A stretch of DNA of 62,938 nt, taken from contig CALXOD010000026.1 in the NCBI GenBank assembly GCA_944389925.1, positions 1 to 62,938 on the forward strand, in the 5' to 3' direction. Source of the DNA: an uncultured Victivallaceae bacterium (GTDB lineage Bacteria > Verrucomicrobiota > Lentisphaeria > Victivallales > Victivallaceae). How positions within the stretch are numbered: the stretch's first letter is position 1; each line of letters begins with the position of its first letter. The notes beneath the pieces were generated by a model. That model had not been told where the DNA came from, did no database searches, and worked only from the letters and a program-made list of their open reading frames with translations. A program made the position numbers and the translations under genes. Below, one piece after another: positions 1-9,636 of the stretch.

Positions 1-1742
1 ATACCGCAACGGGCCAGGGCATTGCGGATGGCAATTCCGTGGGGATTCCAGGAAACCAGTACGGCTATGTCGGAAGGCCGGATCCGGCGTCCCCCGAGCT
101 GACAAGCCGGATCGTTCAAAAGGCGGCTGATTTCTGCCGCGGTTATGGCTTCGGCAAAAGCGTATCCGCCATCCTGTGTCCGCCCGAGTGTTTCAACCAG
201 TTTTTCATTGGGAAAAAGGAGTTTCAGTGGCCGGGGATCGGACTGTCCGTTGATTTGAAGTATCCGGCCGGCCGCTTCCGGTTTTCCTGAGGGATGGATC
301 GGGGGGCCATACGTGACTTCCCGGCTGGCGAACGGCGAGAAATCCGGACGTCCGAAAAGTTCATTGACTGCCGCGACCAGCCGTGCTTCCGAGCGGTAAT
401 TGGTATCCAGTGCCCAGTGGTTCGGCGTCTCCCGCCGGGCCCGGTCGTAGGTGAAAATATCCGCGCCGCGAAACGCATAAATTGCCTGCTTGGGATCCCC
501 CACCAGGATCAATGGAAAGTCACCGATCGCGAACAGCCGGTTGAAAATTCCGTACTGTACCGGATCCGTATCCTGGAATTCATCGATCAGGGCCGCCCGG
601 AACCGCTGCCGGATCGCCGCTGCCCCGCTTGCACCGTCCGGTGTCGCCGGATCCAGCGCTTCGTATAAATCGGTCAGGAGGTCGGTATAGGTGATGAATC
701 CGTCGCGTTCCCGGGATTCCGCCAGTTTTTCAGTAACAAATTTCCGACAGTCCAGCAGCAATGCCGCTCGCAGGCGGAGCAGTTCCTGTTTCCATTCTTC
801 TGCCAGATCGAAGAACGGATGCGCGGGGGGGCGATCCCCTTTGGCGAGGGCGGAGGGTTTGCTGCCGGCCAGCAGAGCGTTGGATGAGAAGGCGTCCAGC
901 GCCTTCAGTGCTATCCGGGACCAGAGCTGCTGTTCCGCCACATGGTCAAGCGCTCCGGCATATGCGGTGATATTGGCAGGGCAATAGGCTTTCTGGGCAC
1001 GCGACAGGACCGGGGATTCATGTAACAGCTCCAGAATCCGGTTACGGTCCTTGCGCCACTGATCGGCCAGCTTGGTTAGATACCGTTCGACGGCGGTGAA
1101 ATCCGGCGGCGGCAGGGGAGGGGATTCCAATGGAACTCCGGGGTGCTCCAGAATTTTCCCGATGAGGCCGGCCATGTTTTCCGGGGTGATGCCGGCAGCG
1201 GCGAGCACGGCAGCGGCGGTAGCTCCGGCATGATAGAAATGTATCCGCCAGTAATCCCGGACGATTCCGTCGAGGGTCTCCCGGCAATCGCCGGTCAGCT
1301 TCTGTTCGAAAAGTCTTCGGTTTTCAAAGGCAAATTCCCGCAGCATGCGTGAGCAGAAGCCGTGAATGGTGGCGATCATGGCCTCATCGAAGTCCCGGAG
1401 CGCCCGGCGCAGGCGTCGCCGCAGTTCGTCCGGAGCGGTGGTACTCAGCATGGCCAGCAGCTGATTTTCCACCGGGTCATCGGAAGGATGCCCGGTTTCC
1501 AACACTGTCAGCAGTGATTCCAGGGAGTTCCGGATGCGGTCCTTGAGTTCCCGGGCCGCGGCTTCGGTGTAGGTAACGGTCAGAATGGATTCCACCGGGA
1601 GGTGTTTTTCCAGAATCAGCCGGGCGAACAGAGTTTTGATGGCATGAGTCTTGCCGGTTCCGGCGGCGGCTTCCAGCAGATGCCGTCCGGAAAGCGGTAG
1701 CGCCAATGCGGGCGGTGTGGAGGTGTTCCGGTCTGTGTTCAT
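1..1742 (-). CDS. recB: RecB, UvrD-like helicase/nuclease subunit (partial, 3' end outside window)
   Basis: This is the N-terminal 580 or so residues of the RecB subunit of the RecBCD double-strand-break repair helicase-nuclease. A Walker A motif AAAGTGKT lies at residues 25-32. The helicase motif DEFQDTDPVQY and the motif LVGDPKQAIYAFRG follow in the order expected of superfamily 1A helicases. The start ATG overlaps the stop of recC in an ATGA arrangement (1739-1742), so the two subunits are translationally coupled. The reading frame stays open to the window edge, so the second helicase domain and the C-terminal nuclease are not visible. Whether recD follows cannot be seen. AddA is the main alternative, but the RecC neighbour favours RecB. 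Confidence 0.9.
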   Translation of the reverse strand, partial: MNTDRNTSTPPALALPLSGRHLLEAAAGTGKTHAIKTLFARLILEKHLPVESILTVTYTEAAARELKDRIRNSLESLLTVLETGHPSDDPVENQLLAMLSTTAPDELRRRLRRALRDFDEAMIATIHGFCSRMLREFAFENRRLFEQKLTGDCRETLDGIVRDYWRIHFYHAGATAAAVLAAAGITPENMAGLIGKILEHPGVPLESPPLPPPDFTAVERYLTKLADQWRKDRNRILELLHESPVLSRAQKAYCPANITAYAGALDHVAEQQLWSRIALKALDAFSSNALLAGSKPSALAKGDRPPAHPFFDLAEEWKQELLRLRAALLLDCRKFVTEKLAESRERDGFITYTDLLTDLYEALDPATPDGASGAAAIRQRFRAALIDEFQDTDPVQYGIFNRLFAIGDFPLILVGDPKQAIYAFRGADIFTYDRARRETPNHWALDTNYRSEARLVAAVNELFGRPDFSPFASREVTYGPPIHPSGKPEAAGRILQINGQSDPRPLKLLFPNEKLVETLGRTQDGGYAFAEAITAAEISRLLNDPACQLGGRRIRPSDIAVLVSWNPHGIAIRNALARCG

Positions 1743-4700
1743 GGCAAATCCTCCGCTTCGCCAAAGAAGGCCCGGGCGTTTTCCTGCCAACGCGGCAGTT
1801 CGCCGGATGCTTCCGGATTCTCCGGCACGAACAATCGGACGGTGAAATCATCGCCTTCTCCGGGGATACCGGTGTAAGTCGAATCCCAGGCCTGCCGGTA
1901 ATTCTGGTGCCGGGCCAGCAGGTAAGAGGTCCCAGGCAGGAAACGCAACGGTTCCTCCTGACCGGAATGGTACAATTTTCGAATTGTTTCCGCCCGTTCC
2001 CGGATCCGGGGAGAGTTTTCCCCAGGAAAACGGGCAATGCGGTCTGCGCAAACCAGAATGACGCCTTCCAGAGGCATTCCGGGCGCTTGCGCCATCCGGC
2101 GCAATCCCGCCAGAAGACGAAATAAAATGCCCAGTATGGCCATGCGGCCGTTCCATTTCCCGGGGAGGAGCAGGGCGGTGCAGTCATCGTGACGGGCGGC
2201 CGCGAGGATTTCTGAAAACTGCAGTTCCGGCGGCAGTTCCAGCCGTTTTTCGGAAAGGAAAAGTTGTCGGACCGTCGAGCCTCCGAACTCCTTTTTCGGC
2301 AAATCCAGCAACTCGCTGCATTCCCGCTCCAGAGACTCCAGTACCAGACGGTCGAAGGGAGCCGGCGGCAGGGATCCATCGGCCTGACGGCACTCCACCC
2401 AGTCGGTCCGGGGTAATCCGGAAAGCTCCAGCCGTAAGAGAGCGGAACGCAGTTGGCTGTATTGCAGCGGATCCGGTGAGAGTTTTTCCGTATCCTCCGG
2501 CAGTTCCGCTGTTTCAAACTGGTCCTGCAACCGCAGCGTCCGGCGGCAGAACCAGCGGAACGGATGGCGGAAGAAGGTGTACAAGGTTGTCGGATCCGGC
2601 AGTGTTTCCGGGGAATCGCCCGGCTCTTCCGGTGGTGGCTGCAGCGGTGTCGCTAAAAACGGGGGCGGGGCTATTTCGTTTCGTTCCATCAGCCGACGGG
2701 CAGTGCGGAAATTTTCCGGGGACCAGGAGTGCAGGGCCCCTCCGGTGAAATAATCCCGTGAATAAGCCTGCAGTGGATGTCGTTCCGTCAAAGGTCGCTT
2801 GCGGTCGGAAAGATCATACCGGGTGGTCAGATAATTGGTTAATTCCGACACCAGCGAGGACGGTGGACCGGGTTCATTGTCAATGATCGACTGTCCGACG
2901 TAACTGATGTAGAGCACTTCCCGGGCCGCCAGCAGGGATTCCAGAAAGAAATAACGGTCTTCCAGCCGGGGGGAACGGTCGCCCCGACGTGGTTGGCGCC
3001 AGATCAGATCCGGACCGAAGTGATTGGTCCGGCGTGGGAATGACGCTTCGTCCATGCCGAGCAGACAGATCATGCGGTGGGGAATGTTGCGCATCGGCTG
3101 CATGGCGCAGAACGTAACACCGCCGCGCAGAAAGCCGCCGCTGCTGCGGTCCTTCGAGCGGAGTTCCTGTTCAATCTCCGCAAACAACATTTCCGCCGCC
3201 ATGGGAAAATTGATTCCGGCCCGTTCGGCGTCGGTACAGACCGCGTCTGCCGCCTCCCGGATCTGGCGGATGGCAAGGTAGCGGAACCGGTCCGGCGAAA
3301 AAAACATCTCCGGAAGCCGGGACAATACCGGGCGCCACTCCGCCGGCGTGCGGGGACGGTTCAGCAGGGGGGCGAGCCGGAGCAGCTGTTCCAGAAATTC
3401 GTCAAGTCGCATGGCCAGCGCGGCGCGTTCTCCTGTCATGAAGCGGGCCGGTAAAATGCCGGAAAAGAGTTTTTCTCTGCCATTCATCTCCGGCCGCATG
3501 GCGAATCCGAGAAATAGTCGTTCCCGCCAGCGCTGCCATGATTGCTCTTCGAACGCCGGAACATGGCTGCCGAGCAGTTCGCTCCGGTGGGTGCCGTCGA
3601 TTCCCCACGCGACCCTGTTTTCGCGGAACAGAATCCGCAGCAGTTCGAAGTCGGCGGGCTCGAATCCGAATTTTTCCGCCACTGCCGGATTGCTCAAAAA
3701 GGTGAAAACCTCACTGAGCGTATAGCGACCGGAGGCCAGTTTCCACAACGAGAGAAATGCCTGATAGATCGCATCGTCGTTTTCCGGCAGACGGTCTCCC
3801 AGTTGAAACGGGATGTAACGGGGGGAATCCGGGGGAATGCTTTCAAAGACCGCCTTGATATAGGGCGCGTAGGCGTCGATGTCCGGCGCCATTACCATCA
3901 CGTCTCCCGCGCGCCAGTCCGAGTGGCGCGAGAAACGCGTCAGAAGTTCGTCGTGAAGAATTTCAATTTCCCGGAGCTGATGGTGACAGTTGACCACACA
4001 AATTGATTCATCTTCCGCTGCAACGGCCGGTTTCCCGGAACGGTTGACACCGTCGAGGATGTCCTGCTGAAGATGATGCAGCAGGGTGGTTCCATCCATT
4101 TCCGGTTCGTGGAAGTGATTTCGAGGATCGTCCGGATCATAGTCGGTATATTCCAGAATGGAGGCGAAAAATTCCCGGCCCAGGCGTCCGCAGGAGGTCA
4201 GCAGTACGTTGAAGTCGTCGTCGGATGCTTCCGGATTTTCCAGCGTGTCATCTGCTGTCCGGAGCAGCCGGTCCAGTGGACGGCGTTTCTTTTCGCAGGC
4301 GGGAATGGCGAAGCTCCATTCGGCACGGCAGGGGGTAAGATACAGGAAATGTACCGGGATAAATTCTGCCAGTTTCTGAAAAAACCACAGATACAGCGGC
4401 GGCATCGATCCCGATCCGAAGACGTGAAGCCGGTGAAAGCGGTTTCTGACTGCGGCAGCGCCGCGCAACTGGAAGAAGCGTTTGAAAATTTCTGCGCGCC
4501 CCCCCGTTCCACCGGAAATTCGTCGCCAGAGTTCCCGCTGTGCCGGGTCATCAGGCCCCCCGCGCAGCATCATTTCCGGCCGGTAAATCTGGTATTGGTC
4601 AAATACCCCCGCCAATTCACCGGCAAGCATCCGGGCTCGTTCCTCGCGGAGACCGCCGTCCAGGTAAGCGCGGTAAGCGGCAAATTCCTGACGCTCTTCC

Positions 4701-5017
4701 AGATTCAGCAAGGCGTCAAACAAACGAAAACGCATTTCTCGAGGGCGGAACCGGTCCAGTTCTGCAGTCAATTCCCGCGGCAGGGTCAGATGCAGAACGT
4801 CGTCAATCAGATGATTGAGGAAGGGGAAATCGATATTGCAGCAGATACCCAGCTTTCGCCCCAGGGCCTGTTGCAGAAATGTGGCGATGCCCCGGTTCTG
4901 CACCACGACGGTTTCCGGCAGGAAGGGGTCATCCGGCGGAACGGCCAGCAAGGCTGCCAGACGCTCCGACAAATCTTCCGGCCGGTTCCCGGCATACAAT
5001 TGAAAACGGTTTTCCAT
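1739..5017 (-). CDS. recC: RecC, exodeoxyribonuclease V gamma subunit
   Basis: A protein of 1092 residues, close to the roughly 1120 of E. coli RecC. It begins MENRFQLYAGNRPEDLSERL, which matches the RecC N-terminal pattern. It carries the inactive-helicase fold features of the family, including MVMAPDIDAY and LLGMDEASFPR. RecC recognises Chi and scaffolds RecB and RecD. The frame stays open upstream to 5215, but that extension is low-complexity and unlike RecC, so the ATG at 5017 is preferred, with a weak GGAG just upstream. It overlaps recB by 4 bp. About 220 bp separate it from the upstream TadE-like gene, room for its own promoter, though no convincing -35/-10 pair was found. Confidence 0.9.
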   Translation of the reverse strand: MENRFQLYAGNRPEDLSERLAALLAVPPDDPFLPETVVVQNRGIATFLQQALGRKLGICCNIDFPFLNHLIDDVLHLTLPRELTAELDRFRPREMRFRLFDALLNLEERQEFAAYRAYLDGGLREERARMLAGELAGVFDQYQIYRPEMMLRGGPDDPAQRELWRRISGGTGGRAEIFKRFFQLRGAAAVRNRFHRLHVFGSGSMPPLYLWFFQKLAEFIPVHFLYLTPCRAEWSFAIPACEKKRRPLDRLLRTADDTLENPEASDDDFNVLLTSCGRLGREFFASILEYTDYDPDDPRNHFHEPEMDGTTLLHHLQQDILDGVNRSGKPAVAAEDESICVVNCHHQLREIEILHDELLTRFSRHSDWRAGDVMVMAPDIDAYAPYIKAVFESIPPDSPRYIPFQLGDRLPENDDAIYQAFLSLWKLASGRYTLSEVFTFLSNPAVAEKFGFEPADFELLRILFRENRVAWGIDGTHRSELLGSHVPAFEEQSWQRWRERLFLGFAMRPEMNGREKLFSGILPARFMTGERAALAMRLDEFLEQLLRLAPLLNRPRTPAEWRPVLSRLPEMFFSPDRFRYLAIRQIREAADAVCTDAERAGINFPMAAEMLFAEIEQELRSKDRSSGGFLRGGVTFCAMQPMRNIPHRMICLLGMDEASFPRRTNHFGPDLIWRQPRRGDRSPRLEDRYFFLESLLAAREVLYISYVGQSIIDNEPGPPSSLVSELTNYLTTRYDLSDRKRPLTERHPLQAYSRDYFTGGALHSWSPENFRTARRLMERNEIAPPPFLATPLQPPPEEPGDSPETLPDPTTLYTFFRHPFRWFCRRTLRLQDQFETAELPEDTEKLSPDPLQYSQLRSALLRLELSGLPRTDWVECRQADGSLPPAPFDRLVLESLERECSELLDLPKKEFGGSTVRQLFLSEKRLELPPELQFSEILAAARHDDCTALLLPGKWNGRMAILGILFRLLAGLRRMAQAPGMPLEGVILVCADRIARFPGENSPRIRERAETIRKLYHSGQEEPLRFLPGTSYLLARHQNYRQAWDSTYTGIPGEGDDFTVRLFVPENPEASGELPRWQENARAFFGEAEDLP

Positions 5018-5236
5018 GCAACTCCATGTCGACAACGCGGCAACAGGACTTTGCTCCGGGGCTGTCACTGTTGCTTTTGCTTTGAAGATGATGAAGCAGG
5101 GGCCGCGGAGATTCCCGGAAGCCTCCGAGGACGGAGAAACGTATTCCGCAAGGTGAATCCTGTTGCACCTCCTGCGCGGATTATGATAGACCTGTTCCCG
5201 GAAAAATCCAGTCAAGTACCGTAAAAAAAGACAAAT

Positions 5237-5929
5237 TCATTGACCGGGAGCTGCAAATGCGGGATAGGCGACGCGGTTGGAACGCCATTGCAGAACATCA
5301 ATGGGACGGAAGTCGAACCAGCCGCCCAGTGCCAGTTTCTGTCGAAGGCGTTCTCCTTCATTGCCGCTGCGGTGCATCAGATAGTTCTGCTCGCTGCCAT
5401 GACGCAGAATCTCGTCGGGCAGACGACCGCTGCTGAATTCCAGGTTGGCCAGATCGAAAGAGCTGTCGCTCAACATTCGGGCGGGGTAAGGTAGTTCCTC
5501 CGTATCTTCCAGCGCGCGGAATTCGTACTGAGCCGTCCCCTGACTGTCCGGGTCCCGTTCACTCAGAGAGACGCTGCGGTCATAGAAATAATCCGTGGAA
5601 ATCCGTTCCCGGGCATTGAACGGTTCATCCGTCGCCAGAAATGGGATCCGGACCGTGCCGTCTACCTGATTTTTCTGGTACTGGACGTCTGTGTAATTCC
5701 AGTCTCCGATGTCGCTGCCCCCCTGGAAGCCGCTGGTGGTACGGGATGCCAGCGTTTCCGCATCAGCACGGGCGGAGAGCAACACCTTGATGCTGGTAAT
5801 ACCGATGCCGCCGACAAACAGAATTCCTACCGTGACGAAGGCGATCGCCAGAAGCGAAATAGCAACTTCCACCGTAGCCTGGCCGGATTCCCGGTTGGAT
5901 GGAGCGAACGAATTGTGTTTTGCGGTCAT
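5237..5929 (-). CDS. TadE-like pseudopilin or membrane-anchored surface protein
   Basis: A 230-residue protein with a short polar N-terminus, then ESGQATVEVAIS followed by a single hydrophobic helix (about residues 15-48). This is the TadE/pseudopilin layout, with a Gln/Glu-rich stretch ahead of the transmembrane helix. The rest is predicted to be exported and has no recognised domain. It is the last gene of a three-gene set: its ATG directly abuts the TAA of the upstream gene. The family suggests a role in Flp/Tad-type pilus or secreted surface assembly. No tad ATPase or secretin is present in the window, so that role is an inference. Confidence 0.6.
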   Translation of the reverse strand: MTAKHNSFAPSNRESGQATVEVAISLLAIAFVTVGILFVGGIGITSIKVLLSARADAETLASRTTSGFQGGSDIGDWNYTDVQYQKNQVDGTVRIPFLATDEPFNARERISTDYFYDRSVSLSERDPDSQGTAQYEFRALEDTEELPYPARMLSDSSFDLANLEFSSGRLPDEILRHGSEQNYLMHRSGNEGERLRQKLALGGWFDFRPIDVLQWRSNRVAYPAFAAPGQ

Positions 5930-7885
5930 TTATAACCTCGGTGGTCCGGAATTGGTGCCGGGGGGCAGACCGGGGCCACCGGGATAGTGGCGAGCCTGTC
6001 CGCAGGCAATGTCTTCATTGGTTAAAATTTTCCCGTTCCGGGTGAGAAAATAACGGTATCCGTCCTGGTCGTTTCCGAAATAGGTGCGTAATGCGCCATC
6101 CGGCTCCAGTACGACTTCAGTGACCTGGCGAACCACGTTCTCCTCGACCAGATATTTCCGTTCCATGGTGGGATTTTCAGAGTTTTCCGTTCCCGGGGCC
6201 GGCACCATGATGTAGGGACGGCTGCCCGTACGGCTGAGCCAGGCCTCCTGCAGCCAGCCGGCACCGGAAGGATCATTCGGGTATTTGTAAAGATCCGTGA
6301 AGAGCAGACGCGGGGCCAGCAGGTCCACACCGGAAAAATCAGGGTTGAAAATCCGATTCAGATAGTCTTTGCTTTCCAGTTTGAGCAGGGCTTCCCGATA
6401 TTGTTCGGTTCCGCTTGGCGGGACCCCGTCCAGCGACTGGTTCTCGGCCAGCCATTGTAGAAAGCGCTTCAGGTCATCATCGCCACTGGTTTGCATACGC
6501 AGATTGTAAGGCATGGCGCTGGGAATAATCGTCGGCTGTCGGAAAATCGGTAGAATCATCGGTACGGTAATGGGGGCATCATCCAGAGCGCGGCCATCTC
6601 CGAAAGATCCGAGCGGTTTGGCCACCACGCCGCGGTTTTCCGCATTGCCGGAGGGGGCGTGCCCGATGGTGGTGGTACGCAGGTCACGGTGGCTTCCGAG
6701 GGTACGGTTATTGATGCCATCGCCTCCCTGGCGCAGCTGATTTCCGTTCAATGGCGGATGGGCGATGGTACGGTTGTAACGGGGCAGTTCGATGAAATTA
6801 TCCACGGCGGCATACGGGCCTTCGTACAGGTAGCCGGGACGACGGTCTTCGCGCAGCCAACGGTTGCGTCGCCAGTTCTGCTGATCAGCGTTATACGCTT
6901 CAGCGGTATAACTTTCCGGGTACCATTGAGCATCATAGTTGCACCAGATGGTCTCATCCAGCCGGTCGTGGGGAGGCGCAGGCATTTCGCCACCGGGGTA
7001 AACAGTGTCTCGAATCAGGCTGGTCATGTCGGAGGCGCCGAATCGTACACCGAGCGTAAAAAGTTCGCTCTCTTCCACAAAGGGAGCATCAATGTACTGG
7101 ATAGCCCAGGCTTCGGGGGTGGCCGGAACTCCTTTTTTCGCCATCTGCATGAGTTGCCAGTAACAGTAGTTTCCGTCCTCGATGGCGGCATAGAGGTCAG
7201 GTTCACTCAGCAGCAGCCGGAAATCTCCGGTGATTGTCCGGCTCCAGACTTCCGGCAGGTCGGCGGCACGACTGTTGACCCGTACGGCAACTCCCTGTTT
7301 CAGAATCTGTTCGGCAAGGCGGGAAATGGGGGTATGCCAGAAATAGCCGTTGCAGGCGTTGTACCGCGAATCATGCAGCGGCAGATGCTGATCCACATAA
7401 TATTCGAAAGTCCGGTTGTTGGCGGGCATGCCGTTCTGCTTGGCCGTCTGCTGCGCGGCCAGAACACCGAGCATGGGGACGATGAATGCAATACGGGACT
7501 GGGTTTCCGTGAGGGTTCGCACCCGGGCGCGGAACTGGAGATCCCGCTTTCCCTGTTCTTCGGTGGCGTTTTGCGGCGTCAGGCTGTCGTAGGGAGTGGT
7601 GTAATCGCTGTCGTCCCGGGTCATCCATTCACAGGCCTTGATCAGGTTAATTCGGCCGATCAGGTTCAAGCCTTCCACCTGCCAGCCGGCGCCGGCCAGA
7701 GCGGCGGCCTGCTGCGCGGTTTCGACCTTGATTTTTGCGCGGATGGCATTATGCAGGTCGAAGAGCATCATCACGCCCAGTATCAGGCCGAAGAGGATGA
7801 CCACGGCCAGGACCAGCACCTGACCATGTTCCCGTTGCGACCGGAGAGAGCGGGGGCATTCAGTTTTCGAGCAGAAGTTTTGCAT
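5930..7885 (-). CDS. TadG-like large surface protein
   Basis: 651 residues from the ATG at 7885. The N-terminus has REHGQVLVLAVVILFG followed by a hydrophobic helix and then a helical segment (IRAKIKVETAQQAAALAGAG), as in TadG/Flp pilus-associated proteins. The remainder (about residues 70-651) is a large exported region with many Asn, Tyr and Pro and no domain I recognise. The start lies 26 bp inside the end of the upstream TadE-like gene, which indicates coupling. The open frame reaches 7984, but residues upstream of 7885 are Arg-rich and unlike a signal segment. Exact function is unknown. Confidence 0.55.
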   Translation of the reverse strand: MQNFCSKTECPRSLRSQREHGQVLVLAVVILFGLILGVMMLFDLHNAIRAKIKVETAQQAAALAGAGWQVEGLNLIGRINLIKACEWMTRDDSDYTTPYDSLTPQNATEEQGKRDLQFRARVRTLTETQSRIAFIVPMLGVLAAQQTAKQNGMPANNRTFEYYVDQHLPLHDSRYNACNGYFWHTPISRLAEQILKQGVAVRVNSRAADLPEVWSRTITGDFRLLLSEPDLYAAIEDGNYCYWQLMQMAKKGVPATPEAWAIQYIDAPFVEESELFTLGVRFGASDMTSLIRDTVYPGGEMPAPPHDRLDETIWCNYDAQWYPESYTAEAYNADQQNWRRNRWLREDRRPGYLYEGPYAAVDNFIELPRYNRTIAHPPLNGNQLRQGGDGINNRTLGSHRDLRTTTIGHAPSGNAENRGVVAKPLGSFGDGRALDDAPITVPMILPIFRQPTIIPSAMPYNLRMQTSGDDDLKRFLQWLAENQSLDGVPPSGTEQYREALLKLESKDYLNRIFNPDFSGVDLLAPRLLFTDLYKYPNDPSGAGWLQEAWLSRTGSRPYIMVPAPGTENSENPTMERKYLVEENVVRQVTEVVLEPDGALRTYFGNDQDGYRYFLTRNGKILTNEDIACGQARHYPGGPGLPPGTNSGPPRL

Positions 7886-8441
7886 AATTATACATAGGGT
7901 GTTCGCCGACCGGGTCGGGGGCTCCGTCCTCTCCGTTCTGGAGCGCCATGATTTTTCCCATGACGGGAAGAAGCAATGGTGCATCAGTGAGCCGTACCCG
8001 GGCAGTGGCGGTTTCGCTGTATCCGTCGAAATTCATATTCAGCTGCGTGTTACTGCCGAAGTCAGAGCGCCAGTATTCGAAATTGACTCCACTGCCTTCG
8101 CCCATTGTCATATAGCGCCGCGCCTGATGGCGCAATGCATCCTGAGTGGAGGACAGCAGCGATACCCGGCCGGAAGTGGAAATGTCGCGCCCGGAAATGC
8201 CGGTGGCACCGAGCCGGGTTGCTTTGCGGCAATTTTCTCCGGCATAACCGAGCGCCACCGCCTTGGCTCCGTAAAAAGCGGCATAATCCGTTACCATTTC
8301 CCGGGCGATCCATTGGAACACCTGGAGCAGACATCCGAAAACAAACAGCAGGAAAAAGATTCCGAACAAACTTTCCAGCATGGCGCTACCGCGCTGCCGG
8401 TGGCGGCAGACCGTACGGAATCGCTGCTGACGGTTATTCAT
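7860..8441 (-). CDS. TadE-like pseudopilin
   Basis: 193 residues. The N-terminus RQRGSAMLESLFGIFFLLF looks like a class III (type IV prepilin-like) signal: a basic leader, Gly, then a Glu at +5 within a hydrophobic helix. The rest is a globular exported portion. A good ribosome site (AGGAGA) precedes the ATG. It lies 73 bp downstream of ispG on the same strand and overlaps the TadG-like gene, so the three small-surface-protein genes form one unit. A processing peptidase is not in the window. Confidence 0.65.
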   Translation of the reverse strand: MNNRQQRFRTVCRHRQRGSAMLESLFGIFFLLFVFGCLLQVFQWIAREMVTDYAAFYGAKAVALGYAGENCRKATRLGATGISGRDISTSGRVSLLSSTQDALRHQARRYMTMGEGSGVNFEYWRSDFGSNTQLNMNFDGYSETATARVRLTDAPLLLPVMGKIMALQNGEDGAPDPVGEHPMYNYAKLLLEN

Positions 8442-8514
8442 TGTACAATCTCCTCTTCCTGCTGCGGCGGTTCGGGGGCTGAGAGCCTGACGGGAAAACG
8501 CCGGCGGCGAAAGT

Positions 8515-9636
8515 TTATTGCAATGACGAGTCGCGGACCGGAACCGCGTTTTTCAGAATCTCCAGTTTCAGATATTCAAACCCGGCATCCGGATCGAATG
8601 TTCCGAGAATTTCACCGAAACGGAAAACCACGACTTTGCCGTGTCCTCCTGCAAGTCCCAGGTCGGCATCACGTGCTTCACCGGGGCCGTTGACGGCACA
8701 GCCCATGACTGCGATTTTCCGCAGATTGATGATCTTGCCGTCGGCCTTGATCTGATGGACCAGTGTTTCCACGCGGTTGGCCAGTCCGATCAAATCAATT
8801 TCAGTACGGCCGCAGGTCGGACAGGAAACAATTTCCGGTGCTGCGTCGCGCAGGGCACAAGCCTCCAGAATTCTTCGTCCGGCAATCACCTCTTCGACCG
8901 GATCAGCGGTCAGACTGACCCGGATGGTATCTCCGATGCCTTCCAGAAGCAGCGTACCGATGCCGACCGCGGATTTGACGATGCCGCGTCCGGGGGTACC
9001 GGCTTCGGTGACTCCGATGTGCTGTGGATAGTCCGAGCGTTCTGAAAAGATGCGGCAGGCATTGACCGTTTCCGGAACCCCGGAGGATTTCAACGAGACT
9101 TTGATAGCCTGAAATCCGTACTTTTCCAGCTTGGCGCATTCGGCGAGTACGCTGCGGACCAGTGCTTCGCAGATGGCCTCGGATGGCGTCATACCGGAAC
9201 TCCGGAGTTCCCGGAGCAATGCAGGCCGGACACTGCCGGAATTGGCGCCGACCCGGATCGGAATGCCGGCGGTACCGGCTCGTTCTGCAACCTGGCGGAT
9301 TTCCTGTTCATCATGGAGGTTGCCGGGATTGAGCCGGATGGCGGCCACGCCGGCGTCAATAGCGGCCAGGGCCAGACGGTAGTCAAAGTGAATATCGGCA
9401 ATGACCGGAATGGGACTTTCGGCGGAGATCGGCGCCAGGGCTTCCGCCGCCCGCATGTCCGGCACGGCGACCCGGATAAGTTCGCAACCAAGCCGGGCCA
9501 GCGTGCGGATCTGAGCCAATGTCGCCGGAACGTTACGAGTGTCGGTGTTGGTCATCGACTGGAGCGATACCGGTGCTCCGCCGCCGATGACGACACCGCC
9601 GATGCGGATGCTACGGGTGGGGCGTCTTGTCGGCAT
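8515..9636 (-). CDS. ispG: IspG, 4-hydroxy-3-methylbut-2-en-1-yl diphosphate synthase
   Basis: 373 residues from the ATG at 9636. IspG reductively opens MEcPP to HMBPP in the MEP isoprenoid pathway, using a [4Fe-4S] cluster. The cluster ligands are visible as C272 and C275 in SCPTCGR and C313 in MGCAVNGPGE, with the family Glu at 320. The N-terminal TIM barrel carries SLQSMTNTDT, IADIHFD and RLNPGN motifs. The start lies 26 bp inside the end of rseP, so translation is coupled. The frame is open further upstream, but that stretch only re-reads rseP. The length is typical of the short (bacterial, two-domain) form. Confidence 0.95.
   Translation of the reverse strand: MPTRRPTRSIRIGGVVIGGGAPVSLQSMTNTDTRNVPATLAQIRTLARLGCELIRVAVPDMRAAEALAPISAESPIPVIADIHFDYRLALAAIDAGVAAIRLNPGNLHDEQEIRQVAERAGTAGIPIRVGANSGSVRPALLRELRSSGMTPSEAICEALVRSVLAECAKLEKYGFQAIKVSLKSSGVPETVNACRIFSERSDYPQHIGVTEAGTPGRGIVKSAVGIGTLLLEGIGDTIRVSLTADPVEEVIAGRRILEACALRDAAPEIVSCPTCGRTEIDLIGLANRVETLVHQIKADGKIINLRKIAVMGCAVNGPGEARDADLGLAGGHGKVVVFRFGEILGTFDPDAGFEYLKLEILKNAVPVRDSSLQ

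Noticed and set aside
5018-5215. N-terminal extension of RecC to 5215
   Set aside because: The 66 extra residues do not resemble RecC and the 5017 start gives the standard N-terminus.
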